Positions 14,018 to 22,438 of a DNA stretch of 28,231 bases are shown here, in pieces (the stretch's first letter is position 1; each line of letters starts with the position of its first letter). The position numbers and the translations under genes were made by a program. The stretch spans positions 1 to 28,231 of the forward strand of contig CAJMON010000040.1 in assembly GCA_905214955.1 (NCBI GenBank), written 5' to 3'. The stretch is from an uncultured bacterium. GTDB lineage: Bacteria > Bacillota > Clostridia > Lachnospirales > Lachnospiraceae. Below the pieces are notes generated by a model. The model was not told the origin of the DNA, made no database searches, and worked only from the letters and a program-made list of their open reading frames with translations.

Positions 14018-14041
14018 CACGGAAAAGGCGGATTTTCCGTG
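14018..14041 (+). promoter_or_regulatory. Leader hairpin before the ABC-F gene
   Basis: CACGGAAAA (14018-14026) pairs perfectly with TTTTCCGTG (14033-14041) around GGCGGA. No T-tract follows, so it is not a plain terminator. Leaders of antibiotic-related ABC-F genes are often attenuators, but no leader peptide frame is evident. Confidence 0.4.
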
Positions 14042-14067
14042 AACGCAGAACAGGGAGAAAAACAAAC

Positions 14068-16035
14068 ATGAGATACCGGATACAGCATGGATACGTCCAG
14101 TTCGGAGCCGATGTCATACTGGAAAACATTGATTTTGAGATTCATGACCGTGAAAAAATAGCTGTAGTAGGAAGAAACGGCTGTGGGAAGACTACTTTAT
14201 TAAAGCTCATTGCAGGAGACATTTCCGTGAGCAACCCGGACAGCGATGAAAAATGCCGGGTTGAGATGGCTGGGAAACAGGAAATCGGATTTCTGCGCCA
14301 GGTAAACTTTAAAGACCGGGAAATTACCGCAGGCGAAGAGATTAAAAAAGTATTTGCGCCCATTTTTGCCTGTGAAGAGAAGCTACGGGCGGTGGAAATG
14401 CAGATGAAAGAAGCACCGGATCAGGCGGAGCTTTTAAGAGAGTATGACTGTCTGGCAAAACAGCTGGAAGCCTTGCGGGGATATTCCTGGAAACAGGATA
14501 TGGAAACTATGTTTCAGAAATTTGGCTTTGGATTAGAGGAACTTGACCGTCCCATGGGCAGTTTTTCCGGTGGCCAGCAGACAAAGATTGCCTTTATCAA
14601 GCTGCTCCTTAGAAGGCCGGACATTATGCTGTTGGATGAGCCTACCAACCACTTAGACCTGCCCACGATTCAGTGGCTGGAGGGGTATTTAAAAACCTAT
14701 GACAAGGCCGTGGTGATTGTATCCCATGACCGGATGTTTCTGGATAAAATGATCGATGTGACCTATGAAATAGAGTACCACCGGATGCACCGGTATTCCG
14801 GAAATTATACGGCCTTTATGAAGCAGAAGCAGGCAGCCCTGGAAAAACAGGAAAAGGATTATGAAGAACAGCAAAAAGAAATCAACCGCCTGACAGAATG
14901 GATTGAAAAGTGGAAAAATACTCCAACCAAAGTGGCGGCAGCCAGGTCCAAACGGATGGCTATCGAACATATGGTACCCATCGAAAAGCCAAGAAGATTT
15001 GATACGAAGGCATTTCACGGCAGATATGTTCCAAGATTAGAAAGCTATACCAATGTGATACGGACAACTGCCCTGAAAGTGGGATACGATACGGTGCTGG
15101 CAGAGGTGTCTTTTCTTCTGCAGAAAAAAGAACGGCTGGCAGTGATCGGGGAAAATGGAATCGGAAAATCCACCTTATTAAAAACTCTGGCAGGAGAAAT
15201 CCCGGCTCTTGGAGGGACCTTTCAGTATGGCCAGAACGTGGAATGGGGTTATTTTGACCAGCAAAAGGCCGTCCAGGAACAGACAGACCCCGATCAGAGC
15301 GTGCTGGACAATTTCTGGGAAGCTTATCCAGGATACCTGCGGGAAGAGGTGCGGAGCGCTTTAGGAGGCTTCCTTTTTTCCGGGGAAGATGCACTGAAGA
15401 AAATGGGACAGCTTTCCGGAGGGGAAAAAGTCCGTCTGGCATTGTGTAAAATGCTGCAGAAGAGACCAAATCTCCTGATTTTGGATGAGCCTACCAATCA
15501 CATGGACATCATTGGAAAAGAAGCGCTGGAGCAGATGCTGTTGGACTATGAGGGCACGGTGCTGTTTGTGTCCCACGACCGGTATTTTATCAGCCGCCTT
15601 GCCACCGGGATTCTGGAATTTTCCGAAAAGGGCGTCCGCCAGTATGCCGGAAACTATAAGGCTTACCTGGAAGGAAAGGAAAAAGAAAGCCAAAAAGAAG
15701 CCGGAAAGATCCCTCAGATGACTGCAGGAACTGCCAAAGGGAGTACCCATGTCCCCACCCTGGAGGATGTATTTGACAAAAAGACCTATTACAATCCTGG
15801 AAAGATCCGCTCCAGGCTTCAAAGACAGTTGGAAAAATACGGAAGCCAGTTAGAGGAAAGTGAGGAAAAGCTGGCCGGGCTTCAGATGCAGATGATGGAT
15901 CCGGCCCTTTCTTTGGACTATGTAAAGCTTGGGGAGATCCAAAAGAAGATTGAAGAAGAGGAACATCTTCAGGAGACCCTTCTGGAACGAATGGTAGAGA
16001 CAGAAACGGAACTGGCAGATCTGCAGGAACAATAA
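14068..16035 (+). CDS. ABC-F family ATPase (ribosome-associated)
   Basis: This 655-aa soluble protein has two ABC domains in one chain and no membrane segment, as in ABC-F translation factors. Domain 1 has Walker A GRNGCGKT (35-42), signature FSGGQQT (about 165-171) and Walker B LLDEPTNHLD (about 188-197). A charged coiled-coil linker (about 240-320) follows. Domain 2 has GENGIGKST (about 361-369), LSGGEKVR (about 449) and LILDEPTNHMD (about 469-479). A Lys/Glu-rich helical tail (about 540-655) ends the protein. Members bind the ribosomal E site; some rescue stalled ribosomes and others protect from antibiotics. The assignment between housekeeping and resistance subgroups cannot be made here. 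The ATG at 14068 has AGGGAG about 10 bases upstream. The S66 peptidase gene follows by 15 bp, so both are probably one operon. Confidence 0.93.
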   Translation: MRYRIQHGYVQFGADVILENIDFEIHDREKIAVVGRNGCGKTTLLKLIAGDISVSNPDSDEKCRVEMAGKQEIGFLRQVNFKDREITAGEEIKKVFAPIFACEEKLRAVEMQMKEAPDQAELLREYDCLAKQLEALRGYSWKQDMETMFQKFGFGLEELDRPMGSFSGGQQTKIAFIKLLLRRPDIMLLDEPTNHLDLPTIQWLEGYLKTYDKAVVIVSHDRMFLDKMIDVTYEIEYHRMHRYSGNYTAFMKQKQAALEKQEKDYEEQQKEINRLTEWIEKWKNTPTKVAAARSKRMAIEHMVPIEKPRRFDTKAFHGRYVPRLESYTNVIRTTALKVGYDTVLAEVSFLLQKKERLAVIGENGIGKSTLLKTLAGEIPALGGTFQYGQNVEWGYFDQQKAVQEQTDPDQSVLDNFWEAYPGYLREEVRSALGGFLFSGEDALKKMGQLSGGEKVRLALCKMLQKRPNLLILDEPTNHMDIIGKEALEQMLLDYEGTVLFVSHDRYFISRLATGILEFSEKGVRQYAGNYKAYLEGKEKESQKEAGKIPQMTAGTAKGSTHVPTLEDVFDKKTYYNPGKIRSRLQRQLEKYGSQLEESEEKLAGLQMQMMDPALSLDYVKLGEIQKKIEEEEHLQETLLERMVETETELADLQEQ

Positions 16036-16050
16036 AAAAGGAGAAAAGGT

Positions 16051-17073
16051 ATGAGATATCCAAAATTTCTTCCGAAAAACGGAACCATCGGATTTGTGGC
16101 TCCGTCTTTTGGCTGTGCATCGGAACCTTACCGCACAGCCTTTGAAAATGCCCAGAAAATTTTCAAAGAAAAGGGATATTCCCTGGATTTGGGGCCAAAT
16201 TGCTATGAAGATCAGGGCATTGGCATCAGCAATACGCCAAAAGCCTGTGCGAGAGAGCTGGAGAAATATTACTGCAGCAGTAGGAATGACATTTTAATTT
16301 CCTGCGGAGGCGGGGAAATGATGTGCGAGACCATCGGAGAGGTGGATTTTCAGAAATTAAAAGAAGCAGATCCAAAATGGTTTATGGGATATTCAGACAA
16401 CACCAATCTGATTTTTCTTCTCACCACCCTGTGCGATACAGCAGGGGTGTACGGTCCCTGTGCAGCATCTTTTGGAATGGAACCCTGGCACGAAAGTCTT
16501 TTCGATGCCTTTGGCATTCTTACCGGAAAGACACAGCAGGTGAGCGGATATCCCCTGTGGGAAATGGAAGGAATCAAAGATGAGAACAATCCTTTGGCGC
16601 CGTATTATGTGACAGAGCCAAGAAAACTTACCCTGTATCCGGAAAAGGAGATCCGGATGGAAGGACGGCTGGCAGGAGGATGTGTGGACTGCCTGACCAC
16701 CCTGCTTGGCACCAGACTGGACCAGGTAGAAGCCTTTAATGAGAAGTACAAAGAAGACGGCATTATCTGGTTCCTGGAATGCTGTGACTTAAATGTTTGG
16801 GGAATCCGAAGAGCTATGTGGCAGATGAAAGAGGCCGGATGGTTCCGGTATGCAAAAGGATTTCTCATTGGAAGGCCTTACTGCATCGGCCAGGAAATGA
16901 TGGGCTTGGACCACATCCGCGCAGTGACGGATATTCTGGGTGATCTTGACGTGCCTATCATTCTGGATGCAGATCTTGGCCACCATCCGCCTATGATGCC
17001 TCTGGTGTCCGGAAGCATGGCAGTGGTGGAAGCAAAGGAAAATGACATTCAGATTTCCATGGAATACCGGTAA
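16051..17073 (+). CDS. S66-family LD-carboxypeptidase / MccF-like serine peptidase
   Basis: This 340-aa cytoplasmic peptidase has the Ser-Glu-His triad of MEROPS family S66. It comprises Ser 115 in FMGYSDNTNL, Glu 243 in IWFLECCDLN and His 311 in LGHHPPMMPLVSG. The N-terminal NGTIGFVAPSFGC and ILISCGGGEMMCETI also match. Family members trim L,D-bonds of peptidoglycan tetrapeptides (LdcA) or inactivate peptide-nucleotide antibiotics such as microcin C (MccF). The length and W/C-rich middle part resemble MccF-like Firmicute proteins as much as LdcA, so both functions remain possible. The ATG has AAGGAG 8 bases upstream and follows the ABC-F gene by 15 bp. Pairing with an ABC-F protein makes a self-protection role conceivable, but this is inference. 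It converges with the synthetase gene 7 bp downstream with no clear terminator. Confidence 0.88.
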   Translation: MRYPKFLPKNGTIGFVAPSFGCASEPYRTAFENAQKIFKEKGYSLDLGPNCYEDQGIGISNTPKACARELEKYYCSSRNDILISCGGGEMMCETIGEVDFQKLKEADPKWFMGYSDNTNLIFLLTTLCDTAGVYGPCAASFGMEPWHESLFDAFGILTGKTQQVSGYPLWEMEGIKDENNPLAPYYVTEPRKLTLYPEKEIRMEGRLAGGCVDCLTTLLGTRLDQVEAFNEKYKEDGIIWFLECCDLNVWGIRRAMWQMKEAGWFRYAKGFLIGRPYCIGQEMMGLDHIRAVTDILGDLDVPIILDADLGHHPPMMPLVSGSMAVVEAKENDIQISMEYR

Positions 17074-17080
17074 TACCGGA

Positions 17081-18070
17081 TCAGTCCACGATGTCATTCT
17101 GAAACCGGGAAAGGTGCTCGTAGGGAAGAATCAGCCGGCCCCGGTACAGACCGCAGCCATCATTGATGAGGCTGTTGTTGACTGCAGAAAACATATTGAC
17201 ATCCAGATCAGCCAGATTTAGCTGAAACAGCCGCATTCCCCGCTCATAGGCTTCGTCAAAATAAATGCACTCCCCCATGGGAATGGCGTCCCGTCTGGCC
17301 CGATCTGTTTCCTGGCGTTTTTCATATCCTAAGTGATTGGCAGGGCCGATTTCTGCGATATCGTCCATGGTTTTGGTGCGAAGCTGCACTTCCATAAAGG
17401 AGCGGGAGCAGTTGTCATAAAAGGTAATGTGCAGCGACTGGTAGCCGTATTCGCTGTGACCGGAGATATAATCCCGGTAATAGGGACGGACATCTTCATT
17501 TAAAAGATGGGATGTGCTTGGCAGGATGCCTCTGGCAGATTCGGCAGTAAAGCCCCGCTGTTCCAGAAAGCCTGGCAGAACATTGGCGATTTCATACAGG
17601 TAGCGAAGCTCCTGGTTTTCCCGCTCTTCCTCACTTTTTAAGTGGCATCTGGGCATGGAGATGACGATCCGGTAGGCAATGATGTCCCGAAAACAGGCAA
17701 GGCGGTCTTTTAATTCCGGCAGAGGCGGATAGGTATGGCGGGCTGTGTAATAATGGTAAATGGTTTCCACAATATAACCATTGAATTTTTCTTCAGCACG
17801 GATCAGAGACTTGATCCGTCCTTTGAATGTAAAGGCAAGAAAGGGATATTCCCGCGCCATGTACTTGTAAAATTCCCGGATCTGTTGGGACTGGGCAGTC
17901 AGGAAATCGTTGTGCTCTAAGAGTTCCTGAATCTGCAGGAGAAAATTGCAGTGGGCAAGGTCGATTTCGTTGTGGGTTCTGGCAGCATCGGCGCGCAGAT
18001 CCTGGATGTATTTCTGGAGAATGCGCAGCACCGTATCTCCGGAATATAAATAATCGTTCAAAGTAATCAT
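17081..18070 (-). CDS. RelA/SpoT-domain (p)ppGpp synthetase (small alarmone synthetase-like)
   Basis: This 329-aa protein has a RelA/SpoT nucleotidyltransferase domain and no N-terminal HD hydrolase or C-terminal TGS/ACT domain. Visible motifs are TFKGRIKSLIRAEEK (about 80-95), RDIIAYRIVI (about 127-136), EYGYQSLHITF (about 205-215) and FMEVQLRTKTMDDIAE (about 224-239). The product would transfer pyrophosphate from ATP to GTP/GDP to make the stringent-response alarmone. It is longer than typical RelP/RelQ (about 210-260 aa), with helical extensions at both ends (ITLNDYLYSGD at the start, RGMRLFQLNLADLDVN near the end). I chose the ATG at 18070 because it has AAAGGA 10 bases upstream. A TTG further upstream (18091) lacks a ribosome site. 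A strong promoter lies at 18120-18148. Confidence 0.85.
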   Translation of the reverse strand: MITLNDYLYSGDTVLRILQKYIQDLRADAARTHNEIDLAHCNFLLQIQELLEHNDFLTAQSQQIREFYKYMAREYPFLAFTFKGRIKSLIRAEEKFNGYIVETIYHYYTARHTYPPLPELKDRLACFRDIIAYRIVISMPRCHLKSEEERENQELRYLYEIANVLPGFLEQRGFTAESARGILPSTSHLLNEDVRPYYRDYISGHSEYGYQSLHITFYDNCSRSFMEVQLRTKTMDDIAEIGPANHLGYEKRQETDRARRDAIPMGECIYFDEAYERGMRLFQLNLADLDVNMFSAVNNSLINDGCGLYRGRLILPYEHLSRFQNDIVD

Positions 18071-18119
18071 TTGTCTCACGTCCTTTGTCAAAACTGGTTT
18101 TCAGATGTGGTATCATTGT

Positions 18120-18148
18120 ATTATATCCCTGGAACGTGGAAATTGCAA
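18120..18148 (-). promoter_or_regulatory. Sigma-A promoter of the (p)ppGpp synthetase gene
   Basis: On the minus strand TTGCAA (18143-18148) and a perfect TATAAT (18120-18125) are 17 bases apart. The leader to the ATG at 18070 would be about 43 bases. Confidence 0.72.
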
Positions 18149-18287
18149 TGCCGGAAAAAGAGAGAGAAAGATGGAGTATTGGGAAATGTTTACAGAAAAA
18201 GATTAAAAGCGTGCGGGAAGTTTATTCTGGTATCATTTCCGGTCAATGAAATGGAAAAACTGCAAAGACATTGAAGGAGCCTGAAGA

Positions 18288-19001
18288 ATGGAAAAAACAA
18301 GTTTACAGAGTCAGCTTTTTGCAATGCAGGATAGAAAGTACCAAGAGTTTCAAAGCGGACTGATTCCAGATTTGCCAAAGGAGAAAATCATTGGCATCCG
18401 TATGCCTGCGCTTCGCAGCTTTGCAAAGACATTTGGAAAGACGGAGGAAGCAAACGTATTTTTAGAGGAGTTTCCCCACACGTATTATGAAGAGAACAAT
18501 CTGCACATGCTTTTGATTGGCCAGAGGAAGGATTTTTCTGAGTGTCTGGGGGCACTTACGGCTTTTCTGCCCTATGTGGATAACTGGGCTACCTGTGATA
18601 TGCCGGTTCCTAAATGCTTTGCAGGAAAGCAAAAAGAACTTCTTCCAGAGATTCAAACATGGATTGCATCAGGGAAAACCTACCAGATCCGGTATGGTAT
18701 CGGGCTTTTGATGCGTCTGTATCTGGATGAAGAGTTTCAGCCGGACTATCTCGCCCTTACAGCCAGCGTCCATTCAGAGGAATACTATGTGAATATGATG
18801 ATTGCATGGTATTTTGCCGCTGCCCTGGCAAAACAGTGGGATATTGCAGTGAAATTTCTTCAGGAGGACAGGCTGCCAGAGTGGGTGCACAATAAGACTA
18901 TTCAGAAAGCAGTGGAAAGCTGCCGGATTACAAGGGAGCAGAAAGATTATCTGCGCACCCTGCGAAGAGGAAAAAATAGAAGAACAAAGAAGGGAGAATG
19001 A
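18288..19001 (+). CDS. AlkD-like DNA alkylation repair protein (HEAT-like repeats)
   Basis: This 237-aa all-helical protein of the COG4912/AlkD-like family has the N-terminal EKIIGIRMPALRSFAKTF (about 32-49), a central VDNWATCD (97-104) and YQIRYGIGLLMRLYL. These proteins use HEAT-like repeats to wrap DNA and remove bulky or cationic alkylated bases. It is somewhat shorter than Bacillus AlkD and lies in the compact subgroup whose enzyme activity is less studied. The basic tail (RRGKNRRTKKGE) is unusual but compatible with DNA contact. The start has AAGGAG 8 bases upstream. Its stop overlaps an ATG of the downstream rsmH frame (ATGA), so it probably heads a five-gene transcription unit. Confidence 0.85.
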   Translation: MEKTSLQSQLFAMQDRKYQEFQSGLIPDLPKEKIIGIRMPALRSFAKTFGKTEEANVFLEEFPHTYYEENNLHMLLIGQRKDFSECLGALTAFLPYVDNWATCDMPVPKCFAGKQKELLPEIQTWIASGKTYQIRYGIGLLMRLYLDEEFQPDYLALTASVHSEEYYVNMMIAWYFAAALAKQWDIAVKFLQEDRLPEWVHNKTIQKAVESCRITREQKDYLRTLRRGKNRRTKKGE

Positions 19002-19003
19002 TC

Positions 19004-20056
19004 ATGGAACAGGATACACAGATGCCCCATAAACGCCGTGCGCGTTACAAAGGAAAATACCCAAAGAAATTTGAAGAAAAATACAAAGAGCTTCAGCCGG
19101 AAAAATACAAAGATACCATTGAACATGTGATCCAGAAAGGAAATACTCCTGCAGGGATGCACATTTCCATTATGGTAAAGGAAATTTTGGATTTTCTCAA
19201 CATTCAGCCAGGAGAAACAGGGTTTGATGCCACTCTTGGGTATGGCGGACATACCAAGGCTATGCTGGAGTGCCTTCAGGGAAAAGGCCACATTTACGCA
19301 ACCGACGTGGATCCGGAGGAGTCAGCCAAAACCAGAAAACGTCTGGAAGAGCAGGGATTTACGGAAGACATTCTGACTATCCGTCTGCAGAATTTCTGTA
19401 CCATTGATGAGATTGCCAAAGAAGTGGGAGGCTTTGACTTTATTCTGGCAGATTTGGGAGTATCTTCCATGCAGATTGACAATCCTAAGAGAGGATTTTC
19501 GTTTAAAGTAGATGGTCCCCTGGATCTTCGCCTGAATCAGGAAGAAGGAATCAGCGCTGCCAAACGGCTGGAGTCCATCAGCAGAGATGAACTGGCTGGA
19601 ATGCTGTATGAAAATTCAGACGAGCCTTACTGTGAGGAGCTGGCAAAAGCCATTACCGATGAGATTCGAAAAGGACATCCCATTGATACCACCACCAGAT
19701 TGCGGGAAGTGATTGAAAAGACACTGGATTTTCTTCCGGAAAAAGAAAAGAAAGAGACTATTAAGAAGACCTGCCAGAGAGTCTTTCAGGCACTGCGCAT
19801 TGATGTGAATCATGAGTTTGAAGTATTGTATGAATTTATGGAAAAGCTTCCGAATGCCTTAAAGCCAGGCGGACGGGCGGCCATTCTGACCTTCCATTCC
19901 GGAGAGGACAAGCTGGTGAAAAAGGCGCTGAAAGAGGGATACCGATTAGGAATTTATACGGAATATGCGAAAGATGTAGTGCGCCCCTCTGCCCAGGAAT
20001 GCGTACAGAATCCAAGAGCACGGTCTACAAAGATGCGCTGGGCAGTGAAAGCATGA
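19004..20056 (+). CDS. rsmH: RsmH-type 16S rRNA (cytosine-1402 N4)-methyltransferase, version with basic N-terminal extension
   Basis: This 350-aa SAM-dependent methyltransferase has the RsmH (MraW) signatures: a SAM-binding loop GFDATLGYGGHT (73-84), TDVDPE (100-105), ILADLGVSSMQID, KVDGPLDLRLNQ and the C-terminal LKPGGRAAILTFHSGEDKLVK. RsmH N4-methylates C1402 of 16S rRNA in the P site. The first about 45 residues are Lys-rich and extra to standard RsmH (about 310 aa), and the PLDMRM motif reads PLDLRL. The gene is not next to mraZ, ftsL or other division genes, so this is probably a second paralogue or a displaced copy. I prefer the ATG at 19004, which has GGGAG at 7 bases, to the ATG at 18998, which touches the ribosome site. 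Confidence 0.85.
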   Translation: MEQDTQMPHKRRARYKGKYPKKFEEKYKELQPEKYKDTIEHVIQKGNTPAGMHISIMVKEILDFLNIQPGETGFDATLGYGGHTKAMLECLQGKGHIYATDVDPEESAKTRKRLEEQGFTEDILTIRLQNFCTIDEIAKEVGGFDFILADLGVSSMQIDNPKRGFSFKVDGPLDLRLNQEEGISAAKRLESISRDELAGMLYENSDEPYCEELAKAITDEIRKGHPIDTTTRLREVIEKTLDFLPEKEKKETIKKTCQRVFQALRIDVNHEFEVLYEFMEKLPNALKPGGRAAILTFHSGEDKLVKKALKEGYRLGIYTEYAKDVVRPSAQECVQNPRARSTKMRWAVKA

Positions 20057-20105
20057 AAGTATCTGTAAAAAGGAAAGAGCACTTCACAAGAGAAAAGGGG
20101 AAATC

Positions 20106-20822
20106 ATGGAGGAGTATCAGGAGTACAAGGAGCTGGTAAAGGTTCTTTATAAGGAAATTCCGATCCTGACTGCACAGATTCGTGCGGTATACCGGGAGCT
20201 GGATAAGAAATTCCATTTGAGGGGAGCGCAGGTTCCCATTACCTTCGGGGTTGAAAAAGAACTTCTTGGTTCTTATACCCGGGGAGAACAGGGGGAAAAG
20301 GAGCATTTTCATTTTTCCCTGCTGTTTGTAGGGTATGCAGTAAAACATCCTCTGAGCAAAGAAGACAGGATGGATCTTTATAAGCATGAATATGCCCATT
20401 ATATGCAGCATCAGATTGTCATTCCGGAAGAATACCGCTGGCAGGCAGGCACGCATGGCAGTGCTTGGAAATACTGCTGTTCGCTGACCGGAGCAGTGCC
20501 CACACCCTATTACCGGGCAGGAGAAGCACTGAGAAAACAGGATTATGACAAAGTGCTGAAAAACAGAATTCATGACAGGACGGTTCCCATTCGCGACCGC
20601 TACCGCCAGGAACAGGAGTACAAAGAAAAAAAGAACAGCATCATTCAGTATCAGGTTGGGGAGCAGGTGGTGCATCCAAAGTTTGGAACGGGTGATATTG
20701 AAGAAATTGAACCGAAAAATGGAGACGTAAATCTGCATATCCGCTTTAAAGAAGGCTTGAAAAAAATTGATCAGAAATGGCTGCTGCAGACGAAATACCA
20801 GAAAGCAGGAAAACCAAATTGA
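20106..20822 (+). CDS. SprT-like zinc-metallopeptidase domain plus C-terminal Tudor-like domain
   Basis: This 238-aa protein has the metal-binding signature HEYAHYMQH (His 94, Glu 95, His 98) and a downstream GTHGSAWK (His 117). This matches the HExxH plus HGxxW arrangement of SprT-like proteins, which relate to Spartan-type DNA-protein crosslink proteases. The last about 55 residues, with QVGEQVVHPKFGTGDIEEIE and then HIRFKEGLKKIDQKWLL, look like the small Tudor-like module found at the end of UvrD-type helicases (DUF3553-like). The combination suggests a DNA-associated peptidase; activity is not proven. The ATG has AGGGG 6-8 bases upstream. It lies 49 bp after rsmH, and its 3' end overlaps the start of the first serine recombinase. 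Confidence 0.75.
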   Translation: MEEYQEYKELVKVLYKEIPILTAQIRAVYRELDKKFHLRGAQVPITFGVEKELLGSYTRGEQGEKEHFHFSLLFVGYAVKHPLSKEDRMDLYKHEYAHYMQHQIVIPEEYRWQAGTHGSAWKYCCSLTGAVPTPYYRAGEALRKQDYDKVLKNRIHDRTVPIRDRYRQEQEYKEKKNSIIQYQVGEQVVHPKFGTGDIEEIEPKNGDVNLHIRFKEGLKKIDQKWLLQTKYQKAGKPN

Positions 20823-22438
20823 GAGTCGCTGCTTATATTCGGGTATCCACAGACAGAAAAGATCAGGAAAATTCCTATGAACTCCAGGAACAGTATTTTA
20901 TGCAGCTGCTTTCCAGCCACGCAGAGTGGCAGAATGCCGGAATTTATGCAGACTACGGGATTTCCGGCACGGGGATTTCCAAAAGAAGCGGTTTTCGCAG
21001 TCTTTTGCTGCACTGTCAGGAGGGAAAAATCGACCGGATTGTCTGCAAATCTATTTCCCGTTTTGCAAGGAATACAGAAGATTTCCTGACTGCAATGCGG
21101 ATTTTACAGGACAATCAGGTGACCGTTTTCTTTGAAAAAGAAAATCTGGACACTAGGGAGCCCATCAGTGAATTTATTTTTACTACCCTGGGGGCGCTTG
21201 CCCAGGAAGAGAGCCGCAGCATTTCAGAAAATGGCAGGCTGGCAAATCAGATGCGTTTTTCCAGAGGAGATGTAGGGAACAAGCTTCTCTATGGTTATCA
21301 TTATAATGGAAATACTGTGACCAGTGAGAGCGGATTTCAATACAAAGACATTGAAATCGTGGAAGAAGAAGCAGAAGTGGTACGCTGGATTTTCTGCCAG
21401 GCGGCTAAAGGGAAGGCCTACGCAGACTTAGCCAGAAGGCTGAATGTCCGCCAGATACCAGCACCGGAAAGTGATGCTCTTCGAAAGCGCAGGCAGAATG
21501 CCAGGAAAGGACAGTTGAAAAGTTGTCTGGAGGAGGGCTGGACAGCAGGAAGGATTTCTGCTATTCTGAAAAATGAACGTTATGCAGGAGATGTGCTGAC
21601 GCAGAAAACCTATACAACCGATTATCTGACACATCGGGTGCGGAAAAATTTTGGAGAAATTCCAAGGTATTCCATCCGAAACCATCATCCGGCCATTATA
21701 GACCGAAAACTTTTCAACAAGGTGCAGGAGATCACTGCACACAATTCCAGACTTTATGATCGTAAAGGAAAGAAAACAATGTATACTTTTTCCGGGCGGC
21801 TTATCTGTGGTGAGTGCGGCCGGTTTTATAATGTCCGAAATACGAAAAAATCGTCTATCTGGTACTGCCCGTCTGCAGGAAGAAAGAATGGAAAGCTGGT
21901 CTGCCATGCAAGACCGGTGTATGAAAAACAGCTAGATCAGATTGTAAGCCAGACGGTAGTGGAACGATTTTTCGGAACAGGAATCTTTGAGAGAGAAGAG
22001 CCTCTTTATAGCAAAAATATTCGGTCAAAACAGAAATTAAAAGCTTTTTTTAAAGAAATGAGAGAACGGCTCCTTCGTGTACAGGACATGGAGTTTGTAG
22101 AACGGGATCGAAGTTTTTACCAGAGACAGCTTACAGACCTGGAAGAAGAGACAGAAAAGGCGGAACAGCTTTTTAAAGAGCAGGCATATTTTGAAACTTA
22201 CTGGAGAGAGCTGGAGGAAAGCCGGGAGTCCCGAAAAGAAGCGGTGGACTGGCTGGGGAAACTGGATTCTGTGGAACTGTTTCTGGAAGGTGTTTCCGGA
22301 AATTACTGTGAAGCATTTATTTTGTCGGTTGTAATCGAAAATTTTGAAAAATATAGCAAGTACACTGTGCACTGGTTTGACGATACCAGGACAATTATCG
22401 AAAAGGAAAATGAAAAAAGAGAGGGAAAAATGTTATGA
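20777..22438 (+). CDS. Large serine recombinase, first of a tandem pair
   Basis: This 553-aa site-specific recombinase has a resolvase-type catalytic domain (about 15-155) with the nucleophile in YIRVSTDRKDQ (Ser 24) and KSISRFARN as the Arg-bearing helix. A recombinase domain (about 175-290) follows, then a zinc ribbon with LICGECGRFYN and YCPSAGRKNGKLVC (about 350-380), and a coiled-coil tail. Such enzymes integrate or excise mobile DNA at att sites. The start is uncertain. The ATG at 20777 lies inside the SprT-like gene and has a weak ribosome site. A TTG at 20819, just after AGGAAAACCAAA and overlapping the upstream stop, would give a 539-aa protein starting LRVAAYIRVST. All catalytic residues visible appear intact. 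Confidence 0.9.
   Translation: MAAADEIPESRKTKLRVAAYIRVSTDRKDQENSYELQEQYFMQLLSSHAEWQNAGIYADYGISGTGISKRSGFRSLLLHCQEGKIDRIVCKSISRFARNTEDFLTAMRILQDNQVTVFFEKENLDTREPISEFIFTTLGALAQEESRSISENGRLANQMRFSRGDVGNKLLYGYHYNGNTVTSESGFQYKDIEIVEEEAEVVRWIFCQAAKGKAYADLARRLNVRQIPAPESDALRKRRQNARKGQLKSCLEEGWTAGRISAILKNERYAGDVLTQKTYTTDYLTHRVRKNFGEIPRYSIRNHHPAIIDRKLFNKVQEITAHNSRLYDRKGKKTMYTFSGRLICGECGRFYNVRNTKKSSIWYCPSAGRKNGKLVCHARPVYEKQLDQIVSQTVVERFFGTGIFEREEPLYSKNIRSKQKLKAFFKEMRERLLRVQDMEFVERDRSFYQRQLTDLEEETEKAEQLFKEQAYFETYWRELEESRESRKEAVDWLGKLDSVELFLEGVSGNYCEAFILSVVIENFEKYSKYTVHWFDDTRTIIEKENEKREGKML

Noticed and set aside
18071..18274. 67-codon plus-strand frame before the AlkD-like gene
   Set aside because: It overlaps the divergent promoter of the synthetase gene, has no ribosome site, and its composition is not protein-like.
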